Below, piece after piece: positions 32,934 through 41,584 of a DNA stretch of 58,941 nucleotides. The DNA comes from Ruminococcus sp. Phil15 (GTDB lineage Bacteria; Bacillota; Clostridia; Oscillospirales; Ruminococcaceae). Below the pieces are notes generated by a model that saw only the letters and a program-made list of their open reading frames with translations, was not told where the DNA came from and did not search any database. Every line of letters starts with the position of its first letter. Positions within the stretch are counted from its first letter, which is position 1. The stretch lies in assembly GCA_001940995.1 (NCBI GenBank), contig MSHC01000041.1, positions 1-58,941 of the forward strand, read 5' to 3'. Position numbers and translations under genes: made by a program.

Positions 32934-35930
32934 ATGAAGCTAAAGAAATTTTTATGCCTGACGCTTGCGTTTTCTATGCTTGCAGGTATGCTTTCTTCCT
33001 GCGACTCTGATAATTCGTCGGCAAACGGTTCTGCAGGCAACCCATCTTCACAAGGTTCGGGCAGCGGTACGGACAGCAGTTCCTCGGCAGACGACAGCTT
33101 TTCGAGCGACATTGTTGACGGGGTCATAATCGCCGAGGTCATGAACCAGAATAAGGACACTGTTAAGGACGAGAACGGCGAATCGGGCGACTACATTCTG
33201 CTATACAACGGAGGAGAGGCTGTATCGCTCTCGGGCTACAAGCTTTCCGACGACAAGGCGCAGCCTGATATGTGGGCGTTCCCCGACGTTACGATAGAGG
33301 AAAACTCATTCCTGCTTGTTTTTGCCGACAGCACTGACAAGACGGACGGCGAATATCTGCACACCAATTTTTCAATCGGCGCTGACGGAGAAAAGATTTT
33401 CCTTACCGATGCCGACGGCAAGACGACAGAGCTTTATGTTCCTGCAATGCCTGCCGATATTGCATACGGCTTCGTATTCGAGGGAGATGGCGCAGGAGAA
33501 TACCACTACTTCAAGTCGGGCGCTCCAAAGGGAAACAACAAGTCGGAGCATTCTAGCGACTTAGCGGCACTTACAGGCGCTTCTGTTGCGGACATAAGAC
33601 TTAACGAATATATGACCTCGAACAAGTACACAATTCTTGACAACTACGGAAAATCGTCCGACTGGGTCGAGCTTTACAATGCGTCCTCCTCCCCTGTTGA
33701 CCTTTCGGGATATACGATAACAGACAGCTTCGGAAATCCCAACAAGTGGACAATTCCCGACGGCGTTACGATTGAGGCGAACGGATACCTTATCATATGG
33801 CTGGACGGTCTTGATGAGTACAAGGACGGACATCTTCACGCATCATTCAAACTCAGCAATGATGACGAGGGCGTAATGCTCACTGACAATAACGGATACA
33901 CAGTATTCAAAGTAGCAATGCTTCCAAGCGAAAAAGACATCTCGTGCGGAATTAACGAGAACGGCGAATACGGCTACTTCGGAACTCCTACGCCGGGCGC
34001 AGAAAACGCAAAAGAAACCTTTTCGGGAGAGAAGCTTTCGCTTCCCTTTGATGAAAAGGACGTCTACATTTCTGAGGTTTCGGCTATTTCCCAGAACGGG
34101 GCCAAAGAGGATTTCGACTGGATCGAGCTTTGCAACAAATCCGGAAATGAACTAAGCTTAAAGGGTTGGGGTGTTGGTAAAACACCCTACGCCCCCGAAT
34201 ATACCTTTTCCGATGTTAAGATAGCATCGGGAGGGTATATTTTACTATATGCCTGCGGCAAGGGCAAGACGGGTAACGGAGGGTCGATATATCTTCCGTT
34301 CAAGATAAGCCTGGACGGCGATAATCTTTACCTTTTCAACGCCGAGGGCAAGTGCTGCGACGAATTCAAGAGCTGCTGGATTGCAGACGGTAACTCCTGC
34401 GGAAGAAGCGGAAGCGATGAAACCTGCTTTTACAGTAAAACTACCCCCGGCAGTAAAAATGCAGAGGCATACCTTGGCTACGCACAAATCCCCGACCTTT
34501 CCAAAAACGGCGGCTACTGCAAATCGGGCGACGTTATTACTCCCCTTTCCAACGATGTTGAACTGAGATTTACGGACAACGGAACAGCTCCTACACGAAA
34601 CAGCACGAAATTTACAAGCTACACTCTTGGTAACAAAAACTGTGTGCTTAGTATCAGGGCATACAAGGACGGCTACATTCCGAGCGACGTCCAGAGCTAC
34701 ACCTTCATTACGGAACAGACGCACGACATTCCGTTTGTATCGCTTGTCGGCGACCCGGACGGACTTTTCGGGGAGGAACGTGGGCTCTTTGCTTTCGGCA
34801 ACAGCTATGATCCAGAATTCCCCTATGTCGGAGCAAACTTCTGGGAGGACTGGGAACGGGAGGTTTCCTTTGAATACTTCGACGCTGAAGGAAACAGGCA
34901 GATCGGTTGCAATGCCGGAATAAAGATTTTCGGACAGTATTCAAGAGCTTACGACCAAAAGAGCGTTGCGGTTCATTTCAGAAGCAAATACGGAAAATCT
35001 TCCGTAGAATACCCGTTCTTTGAGGGAAATGAAATCACGGAATTTGAGGACCTTGTACTTCGTGCCGGCGGTCAGGACCAGAAATACACGAGGATAAGGG
35101 ACGCTTTCTGCTCGGAAATTATTTCCGAATACACAGACCTTGCATTTATGGACTGGCAGCCTATCGCTGTTTACATTAACGGCGAATACTACGGCTTTTA
35201 CGATATGCGTGAGAAGATCAACGAATCGTACTTTGAATCGCACGAGGGCATAGATAAGGACAACATTACGATCATCAAGGGCAACAGGATCGAGCTTGCA
35301 GGCACCTGCGACGAATACGAGGAGCTTCGTGCTTATGTGAAAAATCACGACCTTTCCGACCCTGAGGTATACGCATACGTCGAATCGCAGATCGACATTG
35401 ACAACTACATAGATTACCTCATTGCAGAGATTTTCTTCTGCAACACCGACACGGGAAACATAAAGTTCTATAAGGACGGAAACGGCGGAAAATGGAAATG
35501 GATTTTATTCGACGTTGATATGGCAATGAGAGTCGAGGCAACATGGGCTACCGATTACAACTCGATAAAGAATCTCTTTAATCCTAACGGACACGGCGCA
35601 GGAAATATGTTCTTTACTACCATGCAATGCGGACTCTGGGAAAACGCAGGCTTCAGAGATAAATTTGCAAAACGCTATGCCGAGCTTCTGAACACGGCAT
35701 TTATGCCGGAAAATCTTACTGCCAAGGTCGATGAAATGGCGGCTCTCATAGACAGCGAAATGGTGCTTCATGGCGAGCGTTGGGACAGACCTTCATACAG
35801 TAGCTGGAAGTCAAACATTAACGCTCTCAAGGACGTTTGTGAGAAAAGGCGTGACGTTGCGAAAAAGCAGTTCATTGATTTTATGAAGCTTTCAGACGAT
35901 CAGGTCAAGGAGCTTTTCCCTAACGGATAA
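32934..35930 (+). CDS. surface lipoprotein with three lamin-tail domains and a CotH kinase domain
   Basis: Protein of 998 residues. A lipoprotein signal ends in LSSC with Cys23, then a Ser/Gly-rich linker (24-60). Three lamin-tail (LTD) beta-sandwich repeats follow at about 62-165, 217-340 and 378-490, each with the WVELYN/DWIELCN-type core. Next is a chitobiase C-terminal-like segment (about 515-590), then a CotH domain (about 600-990) with YYGFYDMREKIN and WKWILFDVDMAM. CotH of Bacillus phosphorylates spore-coat proteins; related domains occur in surface and carbohydrate-binding proteins of gut Clostridia. Being a secreted lipoprotein, it probably modifies or holds extracellular proteins. 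Single-gene transcript. Confidence 0.88.
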   Translation: MKLKKFLCLTLAFSMLAGMLSSCDSDNSSANGSAGNPSSQGSGSGTDSSSSADDSFSSDIVDGVIIAEVMNQNKDTVKDENGESGDYILLYNGGEAVSLSGYKLSDDKAQPDMWAFPDVTIEENSFLLVFADSTDKTDGEYLHTNFSIGADGEKIFLTDADGKTTELYVPAMPADIAYGFVFEGDGAGEYHYFKSGAPKGNNKSEHSSDLAALTGASVADIRLNEYMTSNKYTILDNYGKSSDWVELYNASSSPVDLSGYTITDSFGNPNKWTIPDGVTIEANGYLIIWLDGLDEYKDGHLHASFKLSNDDEGVMLTDNNGYTVFKVAMLPSEKDISCGINENGEYGYFGTPTPGAENAKETFSGEKLSLPFDEKDVYISEVSAISQNGAKEDFDWIELCNKSGNELSLKGWGVGKTPYAPEYTFSDVKIASGGYILLYACGKGKTGNGGSIYLPFKISLDGDNLYLFNAEGKCCDEFKSCWIADGNSCGRSGSDETCFYSKTTPGSKNAEAYLGYAQIPDLSKNGGYCKSGDVITPLSNDVELRFTDNGTAPTRNSTKFTSYTLGNKNCVLSIRAYKDGYIPSDVQSYTFITEQTHDIPFVSLVGDPDGLFGEERGLFAFGNSYDPEFPYVGANFWEDWEREVSFEYFDAEGNRQIGCNAGIKIFGQYSRAYDQKSVAVHFRSKYGKSSVEYPFFEGNEITEFEDLVLRAGGQDQKYTRIRDAFCSEIISEYTDLAFMDWQPIAVYINGEYYGFYDMREKINESYFESHEGIDKDNITIIKGNRIELAGTCDEYEELRAYVKNHDLSDPEVYAYVESQIDIDNYIDYLIAEIFFCNTDTGNIKFYKDGNGGKWKWILFDVDMAMRVEATWATDYNSIKNLFNPNGHGAGNMFFTTMQCGLWENAGFRDKFAKRYAELLNTAFMPENLTAKVDEMAALIDSEMVLHGERWDRPSYSSWKSNINALKDVCEKRRDVAKKQFIDFMKLSDDQVKELFPNG

Positions 35931-35949
35931 AAAATGTTAGTAAATGATA

Positions 35950-35978
35950 TTGACATTTTCTTCCTAATATGCTACAAT
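35950..35978 (+). promoter_or_regulatory. promoter of the following membrane protein gene
   Basis: TTGACA (35950-35955), 17-base spacer ending TATGC, TACAAT (35973-35978). The terminator hairpin starts inside the -10 box. Confidence 0.85.
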
Positions 35979-36016
35979 AATCTCGTACCGAAACAAACGG
36001 TGCGAGATTATTTTTT
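35977..36016 (+). terminator. terminator overlapping a promoter start site
   Basis: ATAATCTCGTACCG (35977-35990) pairs with CGGTGCGAGATTAT (35998-36011) with one G-U pair, then TTTTTT. The 5' arm coincides with the expected start site of the promoter at 35950. Read-through from the CotH gene would form the full hairpin, while transcripts starting here would lack part of it. Confidence 0.75.
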
Positions 36017-36030
36017 ATGGAGATATTAAA

Positions 36031-37698
36031 ATGGCTAAGACAAAAAATGCGAAACCTAAGATAATTGACATAAAGCCCAAAAACGGCTTTAACTTTAGGT
36101 ATCTTATATCGGGTGCGGTAACGGTCGTTATTGCGCTTATAATATACTACTTAACGCTTCCTCCTATGAATGTGCAGAATTTCGGAACGTGGGTGTTTTT
36201 CTTTACCGTGTTTTTCGTATACGGACTTATGTCTGTTATCATTGCGGAGAGAAACAACAAAAGCCTGTCAAAATTCGACCTTACGATAGGCGGAATAATG
36301 GTTCTGATTGTTGTCATAGCATTATGCTCGGCGCTTTCCTCCTCTGTAATTTTCAGGGCGTCGTCATACTCAAAGCTCATTGACGTAGAGGAATGCGAAG
36401 TCGGAGAGGTTTTATCTGAGGACGAGAATATTGACGACATCGCACTCATGGACACGGACAGCGCCAAAGTGATAGGCGCTAAAGCCATCGGCGCACTCAG
36501 CGACGTAGTCAGCCAGTATGTGATAAGCAGCGAGTACAGCACGATTGATTTTAACGGCAAGCCTATGAAGGTTGCACCTCTTGAATATGACGGATTTTTC
36601 AAGTATATTGGAAACAAGGACAACGGAATCCCGGGATATGTTATGGTTGACCCTGTAAACAACGAGTCGTCTTATGTTAAGCTTACAGACCCTATAAGAT
36701 ACTCGCCGTCTGCTTGCTTCTCAGACTATCTGTACCGTCATCTTACATTTGAATATCCTACAAAGATTTTTGAGGAATGTTACTTTGAAATCGACGACGG
36801 GGGCAAGCCTTACTGGATTTGCCCTGCATACGAAGCTCAGGTCGGACTTTTCGGAGGCAAGGACGTTACAGAGGTTGTCATCTGCGACGCTTGTTCGGGT
36901 GACACGACGCTCTACAAGACGAGCGACGTGCCGCAGTGGGTCGACAGGGTATATGACGGAGATCTTTGCGTACAGAAATACAACTGGTACGGAACGCTTT
37001 CGGGCGGCTTTTGGAACAGCAAGATAGGAAACGTTGGCTGCAAGACAACCACCGACGACTACGGCTACAAGGTAATGGGCGGCGACGTATGGATCTATAC
37101 GGGCATTACTTCCGTTACGGGCGACGAGTCGAACATCGGTTTTGTTCTGATAAACTCAAGGACGGGCGAAGCCAAAAGCTTTACCGTTTCGGGTGCTGAT
37201 GAGGACGCCGCTATGTCTGCGGCTGAGGGCGAGGTACAGCACCTCGGCTACGAGGCGTCCTTCCCTTCCCTTATAAACATTGACGGACAGCCTACCTACA
37301 TTATGGTTCTGAAAGACAACGGCGGACTGGTGAAGATGTATGCGCTTGTAAATGTTGAGAACTACGGAATTGTTGCAACTGCGAACACAGAGAAAGAGGT
37401 AATGTCGCAGTACAGAAAGCTTCTCAAGACAAACAGCGTTTCAGGCTCAGACAGCATTGAGGCGGTAACGGAAAAGCTGGTCGTTTCGGACATCAAATTC
37501 CTTGCAGTTGACGGCTCGACCGTTGTGTACATCACGAGTGGAAGCAAGGCATACAAGCAGGAGCTTTCCGAAAACGAGGCTCTTGTGCTTATCAGCAAGG
37601 GCGACAGGATTGAGGTAAGCTATATGGATAGTGGGGACAGCATCAAGGAGCTGGACTCGGTAATATTACTGCAAAAGGCTGATGAATTGGCACAATAA
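36031..37698 (+). CDS. large membrane protein of unknown function (555 aa)
   Basis: Three N-terminal membrane helices (about residues 24-44, 51-70 and 85-107) follow a basic Lys-rich start. The remaining 440 residues appear to be one large extracytoplasmic or cytoplasmic domain rich in Asp, Gly, Tyr and Val with no motif I can name. The segments YVMVDPVNNES and GFVLINSRTGEA suggest a repeated beta-rich fold, perhaps PepSY-like, but this is speculative. The ATG follows GGAGATATT. The gene has its own promoter and a terminator, so it is monocistronic. Confidence 0.75.
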   Translation: MAKTKNAKPKIIDIKPKNGFNFRYLISGAVTVVIALIIYYLTLPPMNVQNFGTWVFFFTVFFVYGLMSVIIAERNNKSLSKFDLTIGGIMVLIVVIALCSALSSSVIFRASSYSKLIDVEECEVGEVLSEDENIDDIALMDTDSAKVIGAKAIGALSDVVSQYVISSEYSTIDFNGKPMKVAPLEYDGFFKYIGNKDNGIPGYVMVDPVNNESSYVKLTDPIRYSPSACFSDYLYRHLTFEYPTKIFEECYFEIDDGGKPYWICPAYEAQVGLFGGKDVTEVVICDACSGDTTLYKTSDVPQWVDRVYDGDLCVQKYNWYGTLSGGFWNSKIGNVGCKTTTDDYGYKVMGGDVWIYTGITSVTGDESNIGFVLINSRTGEAKSFTVSGADEDAAMSAAEGEVQHLGYEASFPSLINIDGQPTYIMVLKDNGGLVKMYALVNVENYGIVATANTEKEVMSQYRKLLKTNSVSGSDSIEAVTEKLVVSDIKFLAVDGSTVVYITSGSKAYKQELSENEALVLISKGDRIEVSYMDSGDSIKELDSVILLQKADELAQ

Positions 37699-37703
37699 AC
37701 TCC

Positions 37704-37739
37704 AAGGCAGGTGAGGAAAACTCGCCTGCCTTGTTTTTT
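37704..37739 (+). terminator. terminator of the 555-aa membrane protein gene
   Basis: AAGGCAGGTGAG (37704-37715) and CTCGCCTGCCTT (37721-37732), then GTTTTTTG. Confidence 0.9.
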
Positions 37740-37752
37740 GATGAATTTATGC

Positions 37753-37781
37753 TTGACATCTGTGGCAAAATAGTGTATAAT
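37753..37781 (+). promoter_or_regulatory. promoter of tRNA-Thr(GGT)
   Basis: TTGACA (37753-37758), 17-base spacer, TATAAT (37776-37781). Confidence 0.9.
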
Positions 37782-37799
37782 TAATAGGCTGATTAAATT

Positions 37800-37875
37800 G
37801 CTGCTATAGCTCAGTTGGTAGAGCACATCCTTGGTAAGGATGAGGTCACCGGTTCAAATCCGGTTAGCAGCTCCA
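37800..37875 (+). tRNA. tRNA-Thr (anticodon GGT)
   Basis: Acceptor GCTGCTA pairs with TAGCAGC. D arm AGCTCAGTTGGTAGAGC. Anticodon stem CATCC/GGATG around TTGGTAA, anticodon GGT. T arm GGTTCAAATCC; CCA is encoded. This is the second tRNA-Thr in the window. Confidence 0.95.
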
Positions 37876-37880
37876 CGAAG

Positions 37881-37919
37881 AATCCCACAGTTGTCCGGCA
37901 GACAACTGTGGGATTTTTC
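37881..37919 (+). terminator. terminator of tRNA-Thr(GGT)
   Basis: AATCCCACAGTTGTC (37881-37895) and GACAACTGTGGGATT (37901-37915), a perfect 15-base stem, then TTT. Confidence 0.9.
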
Positions 37920-37940
37920 AAACTAAGTAAATCAACTTTG

Positions 37941-38078
37941 TGAATTTGTGAAGCGGCCTTTGCTGACTGTGAAGTTGCTACGCAGTAAAGTGCCTGTGGG
38001 CGTGAGTGGATTTAATTAACCTCACTTTGTGCGAAGCACAATACTTCACTTCTTCACCTGCTGAAAGCAAACTTCACT
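37941..38078. repeat. decayed hairpin-array repeat bounded by GTGAAG/CTTCAC
   Basis: GTGAAG occurs at the left (37948 and 37969) and its complement CTTCAC three times at the right (about 38044, 38053 with one base fewer, 38072). Small stem-loops lie between, including TGTGCGAAGCACA. Overall the segment is palindromic and noncoding. It looks like a degraded copy of the TGAAGT-bounded hairpin repeats that I believe are scattered in genomes of gut Clostridia; only one copy is seen here. Confidence 0.5.
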
Positions 38079-38113
38079 GAAAATTATAAAAATACGCTTT
38101 TAGAGGTAAGAGA

Positions 38114-38590
38114 ATGGACATTTCTTTCAAATGTGATAACCAGAAGTTTAATTACAGAGTCTTGGCAATGATAATTTCGGATAATATAATTTTGGCAATG
38201 CACGATGAACGTTCTCCTTATTTCTATTTACCCGGTGGAAGAGTAGTAATGGGAGAAACGGCTGAACAGGCAGTGATCCGAGAGGTTCAGGAAGAGCTCG
38301 GTGTTATGCCGAAGATTCTTCGTACGATATGGCTTAACCAAGCTTTTTTCACTGAAGATGCGGATGAACTGCGTTATCGTGAGCTTTGCATTTATTTTTT
38401 GATGGATGTTTCAGAAACGGATTTGTTGACAAAAGGTAGTGTGTTTACCTTAAGAGAAGGTCAGCATACGCATGAATTTGAATGGCTGGAGTTTGGCAGA
38501 TTGAAAGACGAATACTTCTATCCACTGTTCTTGAAAAAGGATATCTTTAATCTTCCAGACTACTTTACGATCCGAACCGAAATCGAGTAA
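38114..38590 (+). CDS. Nudix hydrolase
   Basis: Protein of 158 residues with a complete Nudix box: GGRVVMGETAEQAVIREVQ followed by EELG, matching G-x5-E-x7-R-E-U-x-E-E-x-G. Such enzymes hydrolyse nucleoside diphosphates linked to another moiety, often as house-cleaning. The ATG follows AGAGGTAAGAG. Its base composition is more AT-rich than the flanking genes, and it lies directly downstream of a tRNA and a repeat element, so it may be an accessory acquisition. Substrate unknown. Confidence 0.85.
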   Translation: MDISFKCDNQKFNYRVLAMIISDNIILAMHDERSPYFYLPGGRVVMGETAEQAVIREVQEELGVMPKILRTIWLNQAFFTEDADELRYRELCIYFLMDVSETDLLTKGSVFTLREGQHTHEFEWLEFGRLKDEYFYPLFLKKDIFNLPDYFTIRTEIE

Positions 38591-38810
38591 AATAACAGCT
38601 TCCAGTTTATCGGTCTGGTTTTGTAGTGTACTTTTTACTTACTCTTACCTCAATTCTGCTCCGTTTGATTACTCTTTGGCAGAAAAGGGTTGCCCGAAAG
38701 GGCGACCTTTTTTGATTATGTGACAGTTCAGCAAAGATTAGCCTTAGCAATTTTCTTTACATAATTTGACTGCCGAGCGGTATAATACACTTGAAAAGGT
38801 GGTTATATCT

Positions 38811-40445
38811 ATGAAAATTTTTAAGGGCAAGGGCGTTTGCGGAGCGATTGCATCGGGCAGGGTTTCGGTGTTCAAGAGAAATGAAGCGCCTGTAAAGAGG
38901 TACACTATCGGGGACGTTTCCGCCGAAATAGAGCGGTTTGAGAATGCTAAAAGTCTTGCGAGGGAGCAGCTTGACGCAATCTATTCAAAGGCGCTTTTCG
39001 AGGTCGGCGAAACTAATGCTTCGATATTTGAGATACACATAATGATGCTGGACGATGAGGATTTCAACGAATCGGTAAGGGGCATCATTTCCGACAGGCT
39101 TATAAATGCTGAATACGCTGTTTCAGTGACAAAGGACAATTTTGCGGCAATGTTTTCAGAAATGGACGACAGCTATATGAGGGCGAGGGCAACGGACATT
39201 CGTGACATATCAAACAGGCTGATTTCCTGCCTTTCATCGGACAGCTCTCACCAAGAGGACATTGACGGAAGGGTCATAATCTGTGCGGACGACTTAGCCC
39301 CCAGCGAAACTGTATCCCTCGACAAGGGCAAGGTGCTGGCATTTGCTACGGCTTACGGCTCGTCAAATTCACACACAGCGATATTAGCAAGAACTATGAA
39401 CATTCCTGCACTTATCGGTCTTGGGGAAGAATTTTTAAATGCGATATCCGACGGCGATATGGCAATCGTGGACGGATTTACGGGAGAATTTTTTCTCGAC
39501 CCAGACGAGGAAACAGAGAAAAAGCTTACGCAAAAGCGTGAGGCTGATATTGAGAAAAAGGCGCTTCTTCACAAGCTAAAGGGCAAGGAAAACGTTACGC
39601 TTGACGGAAGGAAAATCGACATTTTCGCAAACATCGGCGGTGTGGGAGAGCTTGGCGCTGTACTGCTTGGCGATGCGGGGGGAATAGGTCTGTTCAGAAG
39701 CGAGTTTTTATATTTAGAGCGTGAGGACTATCCAACTGAGGAGCAGCAGTTTGAGGCGTACAAAAAGGTGCTTGAAAGTATGGCAGGCAAGAAGGTAATC
39801 ATACGCACGCTCGACATTGGCGCTGACAAGAAGGCGGACTATTTCGGGCTGTCGCAGGAGGAAAATCCTGCTCTCGGATTCCGTGCGATAAGGATATGCC
39901 TTGAAAGACCTGAAATTTTCAAGACGCAGCTCCGGGCTTTGTACCGTGCATCTGCATACGGCAGGCTTGGGATAATGTTTCCGATGATAACGAGCGTATC
40001 GGAGGTTGAACGTATCTTGTCGCTTTGCAGACTTGTGAGGGCGGAACTAAAGGCGCAGGAAATTGAATATGACGAAAACGCAGAGCTTGGGATTATGATT
40101 GAAACGCCTGCGGCGGCTATTATAAGCGACAGGCTCTCCCCTCTTGTTGATTTTTTCAGCATAGGAACAAACGACCTTACGCAATACACACTCGCCTGCG
40201 ACAGACAAAATCCGCATTTAGAGCAGTTTTGTGACACGCATCACGAGGCGATTCTGCGGCTTATAAAGCACACCTGCGACAATGCGCACAAGCATGGCAA
40301 ATGGGTTGGAATATGCGGCGAGCTTGCGTCTGACCTGTCTCTTACCCGTGAATTTATAAAAATGGGGGTTGACGAGCTTTCTGTATCGCCTAATATGGTG
40401 CTGAAAGTGCGTGACGTAGTACGCAGTCTTAATCTTTCAAAATAA
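38811..40445 (+). CDS. ptsI: PTS enzyme I (PEP-protein phosphotransferase)
   Basis: General PTS energy-coupling enzyme of about 544 residues that moves phosphate from phosphoenolpyruvate to HPr. The phospho-His lies in GSSNSHTAILART. The PEP-binding barrel shows GIGLFRSEFLYL, RTLDIGADKK, FFSIGTNDLTQYTLACDR and the catalytic-lid Cys in GICGELASD. The ATG at 38811 follows AAGGTGG at 9 bases; an upstream in-frame start at 38766 overlaps the probable -10 (TATAAT). It is not linked to ptsH, which is in the alpha-glucan operon 20 kb away on the other strand. Confidence 0.95.
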   Translation: MKIFKGKGVCGAIASGRVSVFKRNEAPVKRYTIGDVSAEIERFENAKSLAREQLDAIYSKALFEVGETNASIFEIHIMMLDDEDFNESVRGIISDRLINAEYAVSVTKDNFAAMFSEMDDSYMRARATDIRDISNRLISCLSSDSSHQEDIDGRVIICADDLAPSETVSLDKGKVLAFATAYGSSNSHTAILARTMNIPALIGLGEEFLNAISDGDMAIVDGFTGEFFLDPDEETEKKLTQKREADIEKKALLHKLKGKENVTLDGRKIDIFANIGGVGELGAVLLGDAGGIGLFRSEFLYLEREDYPTEEQQFEAYKKVLESMAGKKVIIRTLDIGADKKADYFGLSQEENPALGFRAIRICLERPEIFKTQLRALYRASAYGRLGIMFPMITSVSEVERILSLCRLVRAELKAQEIEYDENAELGIMIETPAAAIISDRLSPLVDFFSIGTNDLTQYTLACDRQNPHLEQFCDTHHEAILRLIKHTCDNAHKHGKWVGICGELASDLSLTREFIKMGVDELSVSPNMVLKVRDVVRSLNLSK

Positions 40446-40448
40446 AAA

Positions 40449-40478
40449 GAGCCTGAGGGTCGTCCTCAGGCTTGTTTT
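40449..40478 (+). terminator. terminator of ptsI
   Basis: AGCCTGAGG (40450-40458) and CCTCAGGCT (40464-40472), then TGTTTTG. Confidence 0.85.
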
Positions 40479-40505
40479 GATATTACAGATAAATTAAAGC
40501 TTGTA

Positions 40506-40943
40506 TTATTCGAGCCATTGGATAAAAGCTGTTTTATCCGAGCAGTTATATCCTGCTTTACTGTAAAAGCTTAATGTTGTTTCTTCCTTTGAACCTGTAA
40601 GTAACATCATTTTATAACAGTTTGCGTTTTGAACTATGAGTCTTGCATAATTCAAACATTCTGTTGCGTACTCTCTTCTGCGATACTCCGAATGTGTAAC
40701 GACATTTTCAATAAACGCATATGGTCTTATATTTCTTGTTAAATTCGGAATAACTACACAAGCGCAGGAAGACACTAGCTTACCATCTATTTCCTTGACA
40801 ATAATATGATGGTTTTTATCCTGCATGATTGTGTACCAAATGTTTTCCAATTTCCTCGTAATTTCGGGAATTGTTTTCTCGTGCAAATGTAAATACAATT
40901 CTAATATTTTATCCAACTCATTTTCGTAAATCTCTCTAACCAT
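40506..40943 (-). CDS. GNAT-family N-acetyltransferase (145 aa)
   Basis: Acetyl-CoA-dependent acetyltransferase fold. Recognisable parts are the beta-4 strand AFIENVVTHSEYRRREYATE leading into the acetyl-CoA pyrophosphate loop, and the C-terminal SFYSKAGYNC. The loop reads R-R-R-E-Y-A rather than the usual Q/R-x-x-G-x-G/A, so the central Gly is replaced by Glu. Substrate unknown. Monocistronic, with a probable promoter TTGACT/TACAGT upstream. The gene is AT-rich compared with ptsI. Confidence 0.8.
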   Translation of the reverse strand: MVREIYENELDKILELYLHLHEKTIPEITRKLENIWYTIMQDKNHHIIVKEIDGKLVSSCACVVIPNLTRNIRPYAFIENVVTHSEYRRREYATECLNYARLIVQNANCYKMMLLTGSKEETTLSFYSKAGYNCSDKTAFIQWLE

Positions 40944-41017
40944 TGCAGTCTCCCCATGATTATCTTTCCGTTAACTGTAGCATAACACGAATACAGAGTC
41001 AACGCTATTAGATACGC

Positions 41018-41049
41018 AAAGCCTAAGGAAACCCTCAGGCTTATTTTTA
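41018..41049. terminator. hairpin between the two GNAT genes
   Basis: AAGCCTAAGG and CCTCAGGCTT form a 10-base stem with one mismatch. TATTTTT follows on the plus strand, while only TTTG follows on the minus strand, on which the neighbouring gene (41064) ends. It may be a weak terminator for that gene. Confidence 0.55.
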
Positions 41050-41063
41050 CTAATATGCAGATA

Positions 41064-41528
41064 TTACTCCAGCGACAACCGGTAGAGTCTTTCGCCGTCT
41101 ATGACATCGCCCGTTGAGCGGAAGCCATACTTATGGTAGACGTGTCTTGCTCTCGTATTGCCGGGGGTGATTTTAAGGTATATCTCCTTACAGCCGTCCA
41201 GCTTTTTCATTTCCTCCAGAATAAGTCCTAGGGCTTCCGTACCGTATCCCTTGCACTGAAATGACACGTCAATCATAAATCTCAGAAGCGAATAGACCTC
41301 TTTGCCCAGGATCTCGTTTTTCCCGTACATACAAAAGCCGATCACGGTATCGCCTCTGTCATGCACTATCGCTTTTGTATATATGGGACGTTCCTCAAAG
41401 CTTGCCTCTACAAGCGAGAATGCGTTAGACGCCAAGTTACGCTCCATTACGGTGGGATTATGGTCCTCGTTTGTTGTCAGCATAACAACGTCAAAATAAT
41501 TGTCTTTAGTAATGTCGCAAAGCTTCAT
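41064..41528 (-). CDS. GNAT-family N-acetyltransferase (154 aa), spermidine-acetyltransferase-like
   Basis: Complete GNAT fold: the strand LLRFMIDVSFQCKGYGTEAL holds the acetyl-CoA loop Q-C-K-G-Y-G-T, and the C-terminal NTRARHVYHKYGF is the usual alpha-4/beta-7 motif. The overall layout resembles BltD/PaiA-type polyamine acetyltransferases, but this is only a likeness. It lies 57 bases downstream of the last chemotaxis gene on the same strand and could be read through from it. Confidence 0.8.
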   Translation of the reverse strand: MKLCDITKDNYFDVVMLTTNEDHNPTVMERNLASNAFSLVEASFEERPIYTKAIVHDRGDTVIGFCMYGKNEILGKEVYSLLRFMIDVSFQCKGYGTEALGLILEEMKKLDGCKEIYLKITPGNTRARHVYHKYGFRSTGDVIDGERLYRLSLE

Positions 41529-41544
41529 TCAACCGGTACAAAGC

Positions 41545-41563
41545 GCCTTAGGCGCAGCACTCT
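41545..41563 (-). terminator. short hairpin after the chemotaxis operon
   Basis: GCGCC-TAA-GGCGC followed on the minus strand by TTTGT; weak, 21 bases after the stop of the CheW-like gene. Confidence 0.4.
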
Positions 41564-41584
41564 CCCCCCTTACTGTAGATAGGA

